A stretch of DNA of 64,000 nt, taken from Streptosporangium brasiliense (GTDB taxonomy: Bacteria > Actinomycetota > Actinomycetes > Streptosporangiales > Streptosporangiaceae). Positions 25,681-33,657 of the stretch are shown piece after piece. The stretch's first letter is position 1; every line of letters begins with the position of its first letter. The DNA is taken from NCBI RefSeq assembly GCF_030811595.1, contig NZ_JAUSRB010000002.1, positions 7,936,001 through 8,000,000 of the forward strand, in the 5' to 3' direction. Below the pieces are notes generated by a model. The model searched no databases, was not told the origin of the DNA, and worked only from the letters and a program-made list of their open reading frames with translations. Made by a program: the position numbers and the translations under genes.

Positions 25681-27583
25681 CGGTCGTGAACTCCGCGTCG
25701 ATCACGTCGTCGTCCCCGCCCGCCCGCTGGCCGCCCTGCGGGCCCTGGGCTCCCGGAGCCCCCTGGGCGCTGCCCGCCGGCTGCCCGGCGGAGGCGACGG
25801 CGAGGCTCTGGTAGACCTGCTGCAGCTCCGAGGTCAGGGAGCGGAGCCGGTCGAGCGGGGTCTCCTGCTGCTTGACCGCCTCACGGGCGTCGTTGACGAG
25901 CATCTCGGCACGCGCCTTCTCGTGGACGGGCACCGCCTCCCCCAGCTCCTTCAGCCGCCGCTCCACCTGGTAGGCGGCGCTGTCGAGCTCGTTGCGCGCG
26001 TCGACCACCTGCCGCAGCCGCGCGTCCTCGTCCCGGTGCTGCTCGGCGTCGGCGACCATGCGCTCGACCTCGCGCTGGTCGAGGTTGGAGCTCTCGCTGA
26101 TGGTGATGCGCTGTTCGGCGTTGGTGTCCTTGTCCCGGGCCGAGACGTTCACGATCCCGTTCGCGTCGACGTCGTAGGTCACCTCGATCTGGGGCTCGCC
26201 GCGCGGCGCGGGCCTGATGTTCTCCAGCCGGAACCGGCCGAGGACCCGGTTGTCGGCGGCGCGCTCGCGCTCCCCCTGAAGGACCACGACGTCGACGGCG
26301 CTCTGGTTGTCCTCGGCGGTGCTGAACACCTCGGTACGGCGGGCCGGGATCGTCGTGTTGCGGTCGATGACCTTGGTCATGATCCCGCCGAGCGTCTCGA
26401 TGCCCAGCGAGAGCGGCGTCACGTCGAGCAGGACGACGTCCTGCATCTCACCCTTGATGACGGCCGCCTGGACCGCGGCGCCCAGCGCCACGACCTCGTC
26501 GGGGTTGACCGTCATGTTCGGGTCCTTGCCGCCGGTCATGCGGCGCACCAGGTTCTGCACGGCGGGCATCCTGGTCGAGCCGCCCACCAGGATCACCTCG
26601 TCGATGTCGTTGGGGGTGAGCCTGGCGTCGGCTATCGCCTGCTCGACCGGCCCCTTGCAACGTTCCAGGAGGTCGGCCGTGATCTCCTCGAACGTCGCCC
26701 GCCGCAGCGTGGTGTTCAGGTGCTTGGGGCCGGAGGCGTCCGCGGTGATGAAGGGCAGGCTGATCTGCGTCTGGGTGACCGCCGACAGCTCGACCTTGGC
26801 CTTCTCCGCCGCCTCGAACAGCCGCTGCAGCGCCTGGGGGTCGTTGCGCAGGTCGATGCCGGTGTCGCGCTGGAACTCGTCGGCGAGGTGGTCGACGATG
26901 CGCCGGTCGAAGTCGTCGCCGCCCAGATGGGTGTCGCCCGAGGTCGACCGTACCTCGACGACGCCCTCGCCGATGGTGAGGATGCTGACGTCGAACGTCC
27001 CGCCGCCCAGGTCGAAGACGAGGACGGTCTCGTTCTCCTTGCGGTCCAGACCGTAGGCCAGGGCGGCCGCGGTCGGCTCGTTGACGATCCGCAGCACCTC
27101 CAGGCCCGCGATCCTCCCTGCGTCCTTGGTCGCCTGGCGCTGGGAGTCGTTGAAGTAGGCGGGCACGGTGATGACCGCCTCGGTGACCTTCTCCCCCAGG
27201 AACTTCGAGGCGTCGTCGACGAGCTTGCGCAGCACCTGGGCGGCGATCTCCTCCGGCGCGTAGAGCTTGTCGTGGACCTTGAAGCGCACCGCCCCGTCCG
27301 GTCCGGGCACCACGTCGAACGACACGGCGTTCATCTCGCTGGTGACCTCGTCGAAACGGCGCCCGATGAAGCGCTTGGCCGAGTAGATCGTTCCCTTGGG
27401 GTTGAGGATCGCCTGCCTGCGGGCCAGCTGCCCGACCAGGCGCTCGCCCTCCTCGGTGAAGGCCACGACCGACGGCGTCGTCCGGGAACCCTCGGCGTTG
27501 GGGATCACCGTGGGCTGGTTGCCCTCCATCGTGGCGATCACCGAGTTGGTGGTGCCAAGGTCGATCCCGACCGCTCTTGCCAT
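25673..27583 (-). CDS. dnaK: Hsp70 chaperone DnaK
   Basis: A 636-residue Hsp70. The nucleotide domain shows VGIDLGTTNSVI (phosphate 1), VFDLGGGTFDVSIL (phosphate 2) and VILVGGSTRMPAVQ (adenosine). The linker DVVLLDVTPLSLGIE leads into the substrate-binding beta-sandwich, helical lid and a Gly/Gln-rich tail ending DAEFTTDE. The ATG at 27583 has GGAGG 7 bases upstream. It is first in the seven-gene operon running to 19087. Neither a CIRCE nor an HspR HAIR element (CTTGAGT-N7-ACTCAAG) is present in the 210 bases upstream. A second, HspR-controlled dnaK locus elsewhere is therefore likely. Confidence 0.95.
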   Translation of the reverse strand: MARAVGIDLGTTNSVIATMEGNQPTVIPNAEGSRTTPSVVAFTEEGERLVGQLARRQAILNPKGTIYSAKRFIGRRFDEVTSEMNAVSFDVVPGPDGAVRFKVHDKLYAPEEIAAQVLRKLVDDASKFLGEKVTEAVITVPAYFNDSQRQATKDAGRIAGLEVLRIVNEPTAAALAYGLDRKENETVLVFDLGGGTFDVSILTIGEGVVEVRSTSGDTHLGGDDFDRRIVDHLADEFQRDTGIDLRNDPQALQRLFEAAEKAKVELSAVTQTQISLPFITADASGPKHLNTTLRRATFEEITADLLERCKGPVEQAIADARLTPNDIDEVILVGGSTRMPAVQNLVRRMTGGKDPNMTVNPDEVVALGAAVQAAVIKGEMQDVVLLDVTPLSLGIETLGGIMTKVIDRNTTIPARRTEVFSTAEDNQSAVDVVVLQGERERAADNRVLGRFRLENIRPAPRGEPQIEVTYDVDANGIVNVSARDKDTNAEQRITISESSNLDQREVERMVADAEQHRDEDARLRQVVDARNELDSAAYQVERRLKELGEAVPVHEKARAEMLVNDAREAVKQQETPLDRLRSLTSELQQVYQSLAVASAGQPAGSAQGAPGAQGPQGGQRAGGDDDVIDAEFTTDE

Positions 27584-27793
27584 GCTGACCTCCAGTGTGG
27601 GCACTACAGCCGACACTCGTCCTGCGGCGGGCCGGCCACATCTTCAGAGCTGGTGATCCCGCCCCCGTGAGCCGTGGGCCGGCCGGGACGGCGGGCGGCC
27701 CGCCGGGCGGGAGAGGCGGGCGGCCCCGGCCCGCGCCTCCATCGCCTGGAGGCGCTCTCCCGCCACCGGAGCGCGCGGCCGGGACCCGCGCGT

Positions 27794-28297
27794 CTAGAAC
27801 TGCGGGGCCTGCGGGGTCTGCGGGGCCTGCGCGACCTGCGGGGTGCCGACCTCCAGGAGCCTGCGCGCCTCGGCCGCGCGGTCGACCGTGACCAGCACCT
27901 GGTAGCGGTTGGCGACTATCGCGCTGGAGGACAGGAAATCCCGTTTGCCGCCGGTCAGCGCGTGACCGATCAGGCCGAAGATCGCTCCGGCGATGGCGCC
28001 CCAGACCAGTGCCCACAGCACCAGGAGGAAGGGGAACCGCCCGGGAGTGAAGATCGCGAGAAACAGGCCGATCAGCAGGCCGATCCAGGCACCCGAGGCC
28101 GCGCCCATGCCGGCGGCGCGCAGATAGGTCAGCCGGCCGAGCACTCTCTCGACGAGCCGGAGGTCCGTTCCGACGATCTTGGCGTGCTCGACCGGAAACT
28201 TCTGGTCGGAAAGGTAGTCGACGGCCCTCTGGGCCTCTTCGTAGGTGTTGTAGGAGGCCACCGGTTCGTAGGCGATCGACGTGGGCTCAGGTCGCAT
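27794..28297 (-). CDS. General stress protein, YflT/DUF1269-like, with Gly-rich membrane hairpin
   Basis: A 167-residue protein. The N-terminal ~45 residues (VASYNTYEEAQRAVDYLSDQ, FPVEHAKIVGTDLRLVERV) match the heat-induced YflT-like domain. Two glycine-rich hydrophobic segments follow (AASGAWIGLLIGLFLAIF and VWGAIAGAIFGLIG), then a soluble VLVTVDRAAEARRLLE strand-helix and a Gln/Pro-rich tail. The function is unknown; relatives are induced by heat or salt. ATG 28297 follows AAGGGA by 6 bases and is preferred to the upstream GTG. It sits next to the dnaK operon and a DedA gene. Confidence 0.75.
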   Translation of the reverse strand: MRPEPTSIAYEPVASYNTYEEAQRAVDYLSDQKFPVEHAKIVGTDLRLVERVLGRLTYLRAAGMGAASGAWIGLLIGLFLAIFTPGRFPFLLVLWALVWGAIAGAIFGLIGHALTGGKRDFLSSSAIVANRYQVLVTVDRAAEARRLLEVGTPQVAQAPQTPQAPQF

Positions 28298-28375
28298 GGC
28301 GCTTCCCTTCACGATGAGTCTTACCTCCTCACCGTGACCGCGTCACTGCGGACCGCACATCCCCAGGTCTGGTAG

Positions 28376-29011
28376 TCACGCCGTGCCGGCGGGCTCCTCG
28401 GCCTCCTCGGCGGCCATCTTGGCCGCCCGGCGCTTGACGAACAGCGTGGTCGCGACGCCGAACAGCACCGCCAGGCCCAGCCCCGCCCAGGAGAAGCCCT
28501 TGAGCCACTGCTCGGCGACCCTGCCCAGGTAGTAGACGACCGCGGTGGTCCCGCCCGCCCAGGCGATCCCGCCGAGCACGTTGGCGGTCAGAAACCTCCA
28601 GTACGGCATGCGCAGGGCCCCGGCGAGCGGACCGGCCAGGATGCGCAGCAGCGCGATGAACCGGCCGAAGAAGACCGTCCACATGCCGTAGCGCTCGAAG
28701 TAGCGCTCGGCCTTGGCGATGTGGGAGGGGCCGAAGTGCTTGGGGAACCTGCGGCCCAGCCGGTCGAACATGGGCTTGCCGCCCCTGCGGCCGATGGCGT
28801 AGCCGACGGAGTCGCCGACGACGGCCCCGACGGTGGCGCAGACGCCGACCCAGACCGGGCTGACCACGCCCTGTGCCGCCAGCAGCGCGGAGCTGACCAG
28901 GACGATCTCCCCGGGCAGCGGGATGCCCAGGCTCTCCAGCCCGATCACCAGTCCGACCAGGGCGCAGATCCACACAGGGGGGATCGCCTGGAGCCATTCG
29001 TCGACATGCAT
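28376..29011 (-). CDS. DedA-family membrane protein
   Basis: A 211-residue inner-membrane protein with the DedA/VTT core: LESLGIPLPGEIVLVSSALLA, GAVVGDSVGYAIGRRGG and FFGRFIALLRILAGPLAGALRMPYWRF. The G-R-F/Y-I-P-x-x-R-type motif is present as GRFIALLRILAG. DedA proteins take part in undecaprenyl-phosphate or phospholipid recycling and membrane homeostasis. ATG 29011 has AAGG 8 bases upstream; a GTG 9 bases earlier is also in frame. Unlinked functionally to menD as far as can be seen. Confidence 0.88.
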   Translation of the reverse strand: MHVDEWLQAIPPVWICALVGLVIGLESLGIPLPGEIVLVSSALLAAQGVVSPVWVGVCATVGAVVGDSVGYAIGRRGGKPMFDRLGRRFPKHFGPSHIAKAERYFERYGMWTVFFGRFIALLRILAGPLAGALRMPYWRFLTANVLGGIAWAGGTTAVVYYLGRVAEQWLKGFSWAGLGLAVLFGVATTLFVKRRAAKMAAEEAEEPAGTA

Positions 29012-29129
29012 GACGGACACCTTATTCCGTCGGCCGGGTCGCTCCCGCCCTGTCGTCAGGCTCCCGGGCGGGGCCGCGCCCCGTGGCGGGCGGTGCCCGC
29101 CACGGGGGCGTCCGCCCTCCGCCTCGGCC

Positions 29130-30785
29130 TCACCCGACCTGGCGGATCGCCGCGTGGGCCGCGTCGCGCATCATGGCGTGCAGGACGGCGTTGGACTCCC
29201 GGTCGGTGCGGACCTCGACCATCCGCAGGCCCTCCCCGCGCAGCGCCTTGGACAGCTGCTCGGGCTCGCCGACGTAGGTGTACGGGGTGCCGGTGGCGGC
29301 GGCCACGTGAGCCAGGTCCACCCCGTGCCCGGTGCCGAAGACCCGCTCGAACGGGTCGCGCAGCGCGGCCTGGGGCAGCAGCGAGAAGATGCCGCCGCCG
29401 TCGTTGTTCACCACCACCAGGCACAGGTCGGGGCGGGGCTCGCGGGGGCCGAGGATCAGCCCGTTCTGGTCGTGCAGGAAGGTCAGGTCGCCCATCAGCG
29501 CGTAGGCGGGACCGTTGTGCGCCAGGGCCGCGCCCATGGCGGTGGACACCACGCCGTCGATCCCGGCGGCGCCCCGGTTGGCCAGGATCCGCAGGCCCCG
29601 GCGGGGGCGCATCGCCTGGTCCAGGTCGCGGATCGGCATGGAGGAGGCCGACAGCAGCAGCGACCCGTTGGGCAGCAGGTCCGCCAGGTCACGGGCCAGG
29701 CGCGGCTCGCTGAGCCCGGCGCCGTCCAGCACCTCGTCGATCGCGGCCCTGGCCGCGCCGTCGGCGCGGCGCCAGGAGTGCAGCCAGGCGTCGTCTCCGG
29801 CGGCGACCGGGATCTCCACCGCCTGGGCCACCTGGGTGGCCGAGCGGGTCGGGTCGGGCCAGCGGGTCAGGTCGGGGGCGACCACGATGTGCTCGTCGGC
29901 GTGCCTGAGCCAGTTGAGCAGCGGCCTGGACAGCCCGGGGCGGCCCAGGGTGACCACCACCTCGGGCCGGTGCCGGTCGGCGAACTCCGGGGTGCCTAGC
30001 AGGAAGTGGTAGGCCGACATGGCGTGGTCGCCGTAGCGGGCGCCGCCGTTGGGCTCCGACAGCACCGGCCAGCCGGCCATGCCCGCCGCCGCGACGTATC
30101 TGCGCACGTTGGCGGCGCCGTCGCCGACGACCAGCACGCCCCGCCTGGTCGGCGGCAGGTGCAGCGCCACCGCGGGGGGCGCCACCCGGGCCCGGATCCA
30201 GGGCCCGTTGGCGTCGCCCTCCAGGGACTCGCACCAGGAGGCGTCGCCGTCGGGGATGAGCGGCTCGCGGAAGGCCAGGTTCAGGTGGACCGGGCCGGGG
30301 TCGGACGGGCCCAGCGAGCGCTGGTAGGCGCGGCAGGCCAGCGACCGCCAGTAGGCGACCTGGCCGGGCCGCTCCTCCGGCACGCCGACCTCGCTGAACC
30401 AGCGGACCGCGGTGCCGTACAGCTTGATCTGGTCGATGGTCTGGCTGGCGCCGGTGTCGCGCAGTTCGGGCGGCCGGTCGGCGGTCAGCAGCAGCAGCGG
30501 CACCCCCGACTCGTGCGCCTCGATGACCGCCGGGTGGAAGTTCGCCGCGGCGGTGCCGGAGGTGCAGATCAGCGCGACCGGGCGCGCGCCGCGCCGGGCC
30601 AGGCCCAGCGCGAGGAAGGAGGCCGAGCGCTCGTCGATGCGCACGTGCAGCCGGATCCGGCTGTCGGCGTGCACGGCCAGGGCCAGCGGGGCCGAGCGCG
30701 AGCCGGGTGCGAGCACCACGTCCGTGAGACCGCAGCGCACGAGCTCGTCGACCAGCACCGTCGCGAGCGCGGTGGCGGGATTCAC
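29130..30785 (-). CDS. menD: SEPHCHC synthase MenD
   Basis: A 551-residue thiamine-diphosphate enzyme that joins 2-oxoglutarate-derived succinic semialdehyde to isochorismate in menaquinone synthesis. Visible motifs are DVVLAPGSRSAPLALAV, the catalytic-Glu helix RIDERSASFLALGLAR, CTSGTAAANFHPAVIEAHESGVPLLLLTADRPPELR (broken up in the fold), the linker NRGAAGIDGVVSTAMG and the ThDP motif GDLTFLHDQNGL ending in NNDGGGIFSLLPQ. The GTG start at 30785 follows GGAGG. It lies downstream of menB on the same strand and near menE, marking the classical Men pathway. Confidence 0.96.
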   Translation of the reverse strand: MNPATALATVLVDELVRCGLTDVVLAPGSRSAPLALAVHADSRIRLHVRIDERSASFLALGLARRGARPVALICTSGTAAANFHPAVIEAHESGVPLLLLTADRPPELRDTGASQTIDQIKLYGTAVRWFSEVGVPEERPGQVAYWRSLACRAYQRSLGPSDPGPVHLNLAFREPLIPDGDASWCESLEGDANGPWIRARVAPPAVALHLPPTRRGVLVVGDGAANVRRYVAAAGMAGWPVLSEPNGGARYGDHAMSAYHFLLGTPEFADRHRPEVVVTLGRPGLSRPLLNWLRHADEHIVVAPDLTRWPDPTRSATQVAQAVEIPVAAGDDAWLHSWRRADGAARAAIDEVLDGAGLSEPRLARDLADLLPNGSLLLSASSMPIRDLDQAMRPRRGLRILANRGAAGIDGVVSTAMGAALAHNGPAYALMGDLTFLHDQNGLILGPREPRPDLCLVVVNNDGGGIFSLLPQAALRDPFERVFGTGHGVDLAHVAAATGTPYTYVGEPEQLSKALRGEGLRMVEVRTDRESNAVLHAMMRDAAHAAIRQVG

Positions 30786-30914
30786 CGCACTGCCTCCTCT
30801 AGCCGTCGCACCCCGGAAGGTGACTGCCTCTCACGCCCTGCCGGGGGCGCCCCGCCCATCGGGGGGCGGGGCGCCCGGGGGCCGGCGCCCCTCTGCCTCA
30901 TCGCGGCCGGCTCG

Positions 30915-31820
30915 TCACGGCCGGCGCGGGAACTTGCCGAAGTCGGGGGCGCGCTTCTCCTTGAAGGCGTCGCGGCCCTCCTGCGCCTCCTCGCTCATGT
31001 AGTAGAGCAGGGTGGCGTCACCGGCGAACTGCTGCATGCCGGCGGCCCCGTCGGTCACCGCGTTCAGCGCGCCCTTGAGCATGCGCAGCGCCAGCGGCGA
31101 CTTCTCAAGCATCTCCCGGGCCCAGGCGACCGTCTCCTCCTCCAGCCGCTCCAGGGGGACGACCGCGTTGACCAGGCCCCAGTTCAGGGCGGTCTGCGCG
31201 TCGTACTGGCGGCACAGGTACCAGATCTCGCGGGCCCGCTTCAGGCCGACGGTCTCGGCCAGCAGCCAGGAGCCGTAGCCTCCGTCGAAGGAGCCGACCT
31301 TGGGACCGGTCTGGCCGAAGACCGCGTTCTCGGCGGCGATGGACAGGTCGCAGCAGACGTGCAGCACGTGGCCGCCGCCGATGGCGTAGCCCGCGATCAT
31401 CGCGATGACCGGCTTGGGGCATCGGCGGATCTGCACCTGCAGGTCGAGCACGTTGAGCCGGCCCACGTGCGGGGTGGACTTGTCGACGTAGCCGTCGTCG
31501 CCGCGGATCTTCTGGTCGCCGCCGGAGCAGAAGGCCCTGTCCCCCGCGCCGGTGAAGATGATCACGCCGACCCCGGGGTCCTCCTGGGCGACGTTGAAGG
31601 CGTGCCTGAGCTCGAAGAGCGTCGTCGGGCGGAAGGCGTTGTGCCGCTCCGGCCGGTTGATCGTGATCTTGGCGATGCCCTCGGCGGTCTCGTAGACGAT
31701 GTCCTCGTACTCGCCCGACCGCTCCCAGTCGGCGGCGCGCACCTGGACGCTCGCCGGCACGGGACCCGCCTCGCCCGCCACTCGCTCGTCCGTGCCCGGC
31801 TCGGCTCGCTCCGTGCTCAC
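30915..31820 (-). CDS. menB: 1,4-dihydroxy-2-naphthoyl-CoA synthase MenB
   Basis: A 301-residue crotonase-fold enzyme that closes the second ring of the naphthoquinone. It has NRPERHNAFRPTTLFELRHAF, the oxyanion segment CSGGDQKIRGDDGYVD, GYAIGGGHVLHVCCDLSIAAENAVFGQTGPKVGSFDGG (in pieces) and the MenB-type C-terminus DAFKEKRAPDFGKFPRRP. The C-terminal RxPDFGKFPRRP is diagnostic of MenB against other crotonases. The GTG at 31820 gives the usual N-terminus with AAGGGG 10 bases upstream. Divergent from menE with a 78-base gap. Confidence 0.95.
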   Translation of the reverse strand: MSTERAEPGTDERVAGEAGPVPASVQVRAADWERSGEYEDIVYETAEGIAKITINRPERHNAFRPTTLFELRHAFNVAQEDPGVGVIIFTGAGDRAFCSGGDQKIRGDDGYVDKSTPHVGRLNVLDLQVQIRRCPKPVIAMIAGYAIGGGHVLHVCCDLSIAAENAVFGQTGPKVGSFDGGYGSWLLAETVGLKRAREIWYLCRQYDAQTALNWGLVNAVVPLERLEEETVAWAREMLEKSPLALRMLKGALNAVTDGAAGMQQFAGDATLLYYMSEEAQEGRDAFKEKRAPDFGKFPRRP

Positions 31821-31898
31821 GATCGTCTGGCCCCTTCCGCTGTGCCGAGGTGCCCCTCGGCTGTTGTCCGGCTTGTCGGCACTAACCTTACGACTGTG

Positions 31899-33074
31899 AT
31901 GACCGGTTCCGTGCACCCGGAGCAGCCTCGACCGCAACGGGAGCTGCACGCCGTCGTGCTGCCAGCCGGGCCCGAGCTGTTCCAGGCCGTCGCCGCGGCG
32001 CTCGACGGCCGGGGCCCCGCCGTGCTGCCCCTGTCGCCCGCCCTGCCCGCCCCGGCGCTGCGGGCCACGCTGGAGGCGCTGCGCCCCACCCACGTCAACG
32101 GCGTACGGCACGCGCACGGCGTGGGGGTCCCTTCCGAGGTGGCCGTGGTCATCGCCACCAGCGGCACGACCGGCGTCCCCAAGGGGGTCCAGCTGTCGGC
32201 CGCGGCCCTGCGTGCCTCCGCCTCGGCCTCGCTGCGCCGGCTGGGCGCCCGGCCCGGCGAGCGCTGGCTCTGCTGCCTGCCGCCCTCCCACGTGTCGGGC
32301 CTGCAGGTGCTGGTCAGGTCGCTGCTGAGCGAGACCGCGCCCATCGTGCACGACGGCTTCTCCCCCGAGGCGGTGCTCGCCAGCGGCGCTGACCACGTCT
32401 CCCTGGTGCCGACCCAGCTGCGCCGGCTGCTGCCGGCGGACCTGTCGGTCTTCAGGACGATCCTGCTGGGCGGCGCCGCCGCCCCCGCGGACCTGCTCGC
32501 GGCGGCCCGCGCCGCCGGCGCCCGGGTGGTCACCACCTACGGCATGAGCGAGACCTGCGGCGGGTGCGTCTACGACGGCGAGCCCCTGCGGGACGTGGAT
32601 CTGAAGATCGGCGACGACGGCCGGATCCGTCTCGCCGGCCCCGTGCTGTTCTCCGGCTACCGGCTCCGCCCCGACCTCACCGCCGCCACCCGGGACGGCG
32701 ACTGGTTCCTCACCTCCGACCTCGGCACCCTGACCGGCGGGCGGCTGCGCGTCCTGGGCCGGGCCGACGACGTCATCAACACCGGTGGCGAGAAGGTCGT
32801 CGCGGCGGCCGTGGCCGCCGTCGTGGCCGAGCATCCGGCGGTCGCCGACGCCGCCGTGGTCGGCCGCCCCGACCCCGAATGGGGCGAGCGGGTGGTCGCC
32901 GTCGTCGTCTCGGCCGCTCCCCCGTCGCTGGCCGAGCTCCGCGCCTTCGCCAAGGAGCGGCTGCCCGCCTACGCCGCCCCCGCCGAGCTGATCGTCCTGC
33001 CCGAAATACCACTTTTGCCCAATGGCAAGCCAGACCTCGCGACCCTCCGTTATGGTCTTCGACGGGAACCATAG
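31899..33074 (+). CDS. menE: o-Succinylbenzoate-CoA ligase MenE
   Basis: A 391-residue acyl-CoA synthetase of the ANL superfamily, shorter than typical (~450-490) as is usual for actinobacterial MenE. Motifs are VVIATSGTTGVPKGV (A3), LPPSHVSGLQVL, TYGMSETCGGCVYDG (A5), SDLGTL...GRADDVINTGGEKV (A7-A8) and the C-terminal lysine in LLPNGKPDLATL (A10). It activates o-succinylbenzoate with ATP and CoA. The ATG at 31899 is preceded by an in-frame GTG and no ribosome site, so the transcript may be leaderless. Together with divergent menB and menD it covers three core steps of menaquinone synthesis. Confidence 0.93.
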   Translation: MTGSVHPEQPRPQRELHAVVLPAGPELFQAVAAALDGRGPAVLPLSPALPAPALRATLEALRPTHVNGVRHAHGVGVPSEVAVVIATSGTTGVPKGVQLSAAALRASASASLRRLGARPGERWLCCLPPSHVSGLQVLVRSLLSETAPIVHDGFSPEAVLASGADHVSLVPTQLRRLLPADLSVFRTILLGGAAAPADLLAAARAAGARVVTTYGMSETCGGCVYDGEPLRDVDLKIGDDGRIRLAGPVLFSGYRLRPDLTAATRDGDWFLTSDLGTLTGGRLRVLGRADDVINTGGEKVVAAAVAAVVAEHPAVADAAVVGRPDPEWGERVVAVVVSAAPPSLAELRAFAKERLPAYAAPAELIVLPEIPLLPNGKPDLATLRYGLRREP

Positions 33075-33124
33075 GGACGGCTCCGCACGTCAAACAGACA
33101 GCCGAAGCAGGAAGGACGAGCCCG

Positions 33125-33472
33125 ATGAACATAACCCGCAAGACGTGGGTGTCCGCCGGCATCGTCAGCGTGGTCCTCGCCGGCGGCATATCCGTCGCGG
33201 CGGCCGCCGCGACGGGCAGGATCAGCAAGAACGGCGACCCCGTGCCCGCGCTGGAGGGCAACCGGCCCGCCTCCGAGGGCGCGTCGGCCACCCCCGCGCC
33301 GGACCCGGCGGCCTCCCAGGGGACGGTCCCGCCCGCGGAGGACTACGTGGTCTCCAGGGAGGTCAACCCCGACCCGGAGAAGGTCACGCGCTACTGGACC
33401 GAGCAGCGGCTGGAAGACGCCCAACCGTTACCCATGCCCGTGGTCGAAGGACCTGTGAACGTCACTGAATAG
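33125..33472 (+). CDS. Small secreted protein resembling a protease pro-peptide
   Basis: A 115-residue exported protein. A signal peptide (MNITRKTWVSAGIVSVVLA, cut near AAAAA/TG) is followed by a Pro/Ala-rich linker and the C-terminal segment VTRYWTEQRLEDAQPLPMP. That segment recalls the YWTPERM-x-x-A-x-P-x-P stretch found in pro-regions of actinomycete trypsin-like peptidases, but no peptidase domain follows: the TAG at 33470 is followed by a hairpin. AAGGACG precedes the ATG. It may be a free inhibitor/chaperone-like pro-peptide, a decayed protease, or an unrelated exported peptide. Confidence 0.65.
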   Translation: MNITRKTWVSAGIVSVVLAGGISVAAAAATGRISKNGDPVPALEGNRPASEGASATPAPDPAASQGTVPPAEDYVVSREVNPDPEKVTRYWTEQRLEDAQPLPMPVVEGPVNVTE

Positions 33473-33493
33473 GCCATACCAGCCGCTCAGGAG

Positions 33494-33522
33494 GGGTGGA
33501 TCGCGGTAATGGCGGTCCACCC
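33494..33522 (+). terminator. Hairpin terminator after the secreted protein
   Basis: GGGTGGATCGC (33494-33504) pairs with GCGGTCCACCC (33512-33522), with one G-U/mismatch position and a 7-base loop, and is followed by an ATATTTT run. It separates the small secreted gene from the sigma-factor promoter. Confidence 0.7.
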
Positions 33523-33544
33523 ATCATATTTTCCCCGTCAAGTC

Positions 33545-33571
33545 GGGAACAGAAAGTTCTTGGCTGGGGTT
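33545..33571 (+). promoter_or_regulatory. SigR/SigH-type promoter of the sigma-factor gene
   Basis: GGGAAC (33545-33550) and GTT (33569-33571) are separated by exactly 18 bases, fitting the GGGAAY-N18-GTT pattern of thiol-oxidation ECF sigma factors (SigR in Streptomyces, SigH in mycobacteria). Transcription would begin near 33580, giving a leader of ~80 bases. Confidence 0.6.
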
Positions 33572-33657
33572 ATTGGTACTGGTGCGCAGAGCGGCTCCCT
33601 CGCCGCCCCACCCCACAACCTGTAAGCAGAAGACTCCGTGATGGAGGAGGTGTCCTC

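Noticed and set aside
25274..27670. 798-codon open frame antisense to dnaK and grpE
   Set aside because: It is a GC-rich shadow: the reverse complement of strongly conserved dnaK/grpE codons, with low-complexity Val/Asp/Leu composition and no family motif.
27584..27793. Possible CIRCE or HAIR heat-shock operator upstream of dnaK
   Set aside because: Neither TTAGCACTC-N9-GAGTGCTAA nor CTTGAGT-N7-ACTCAAG can be found in this region, even loosely.
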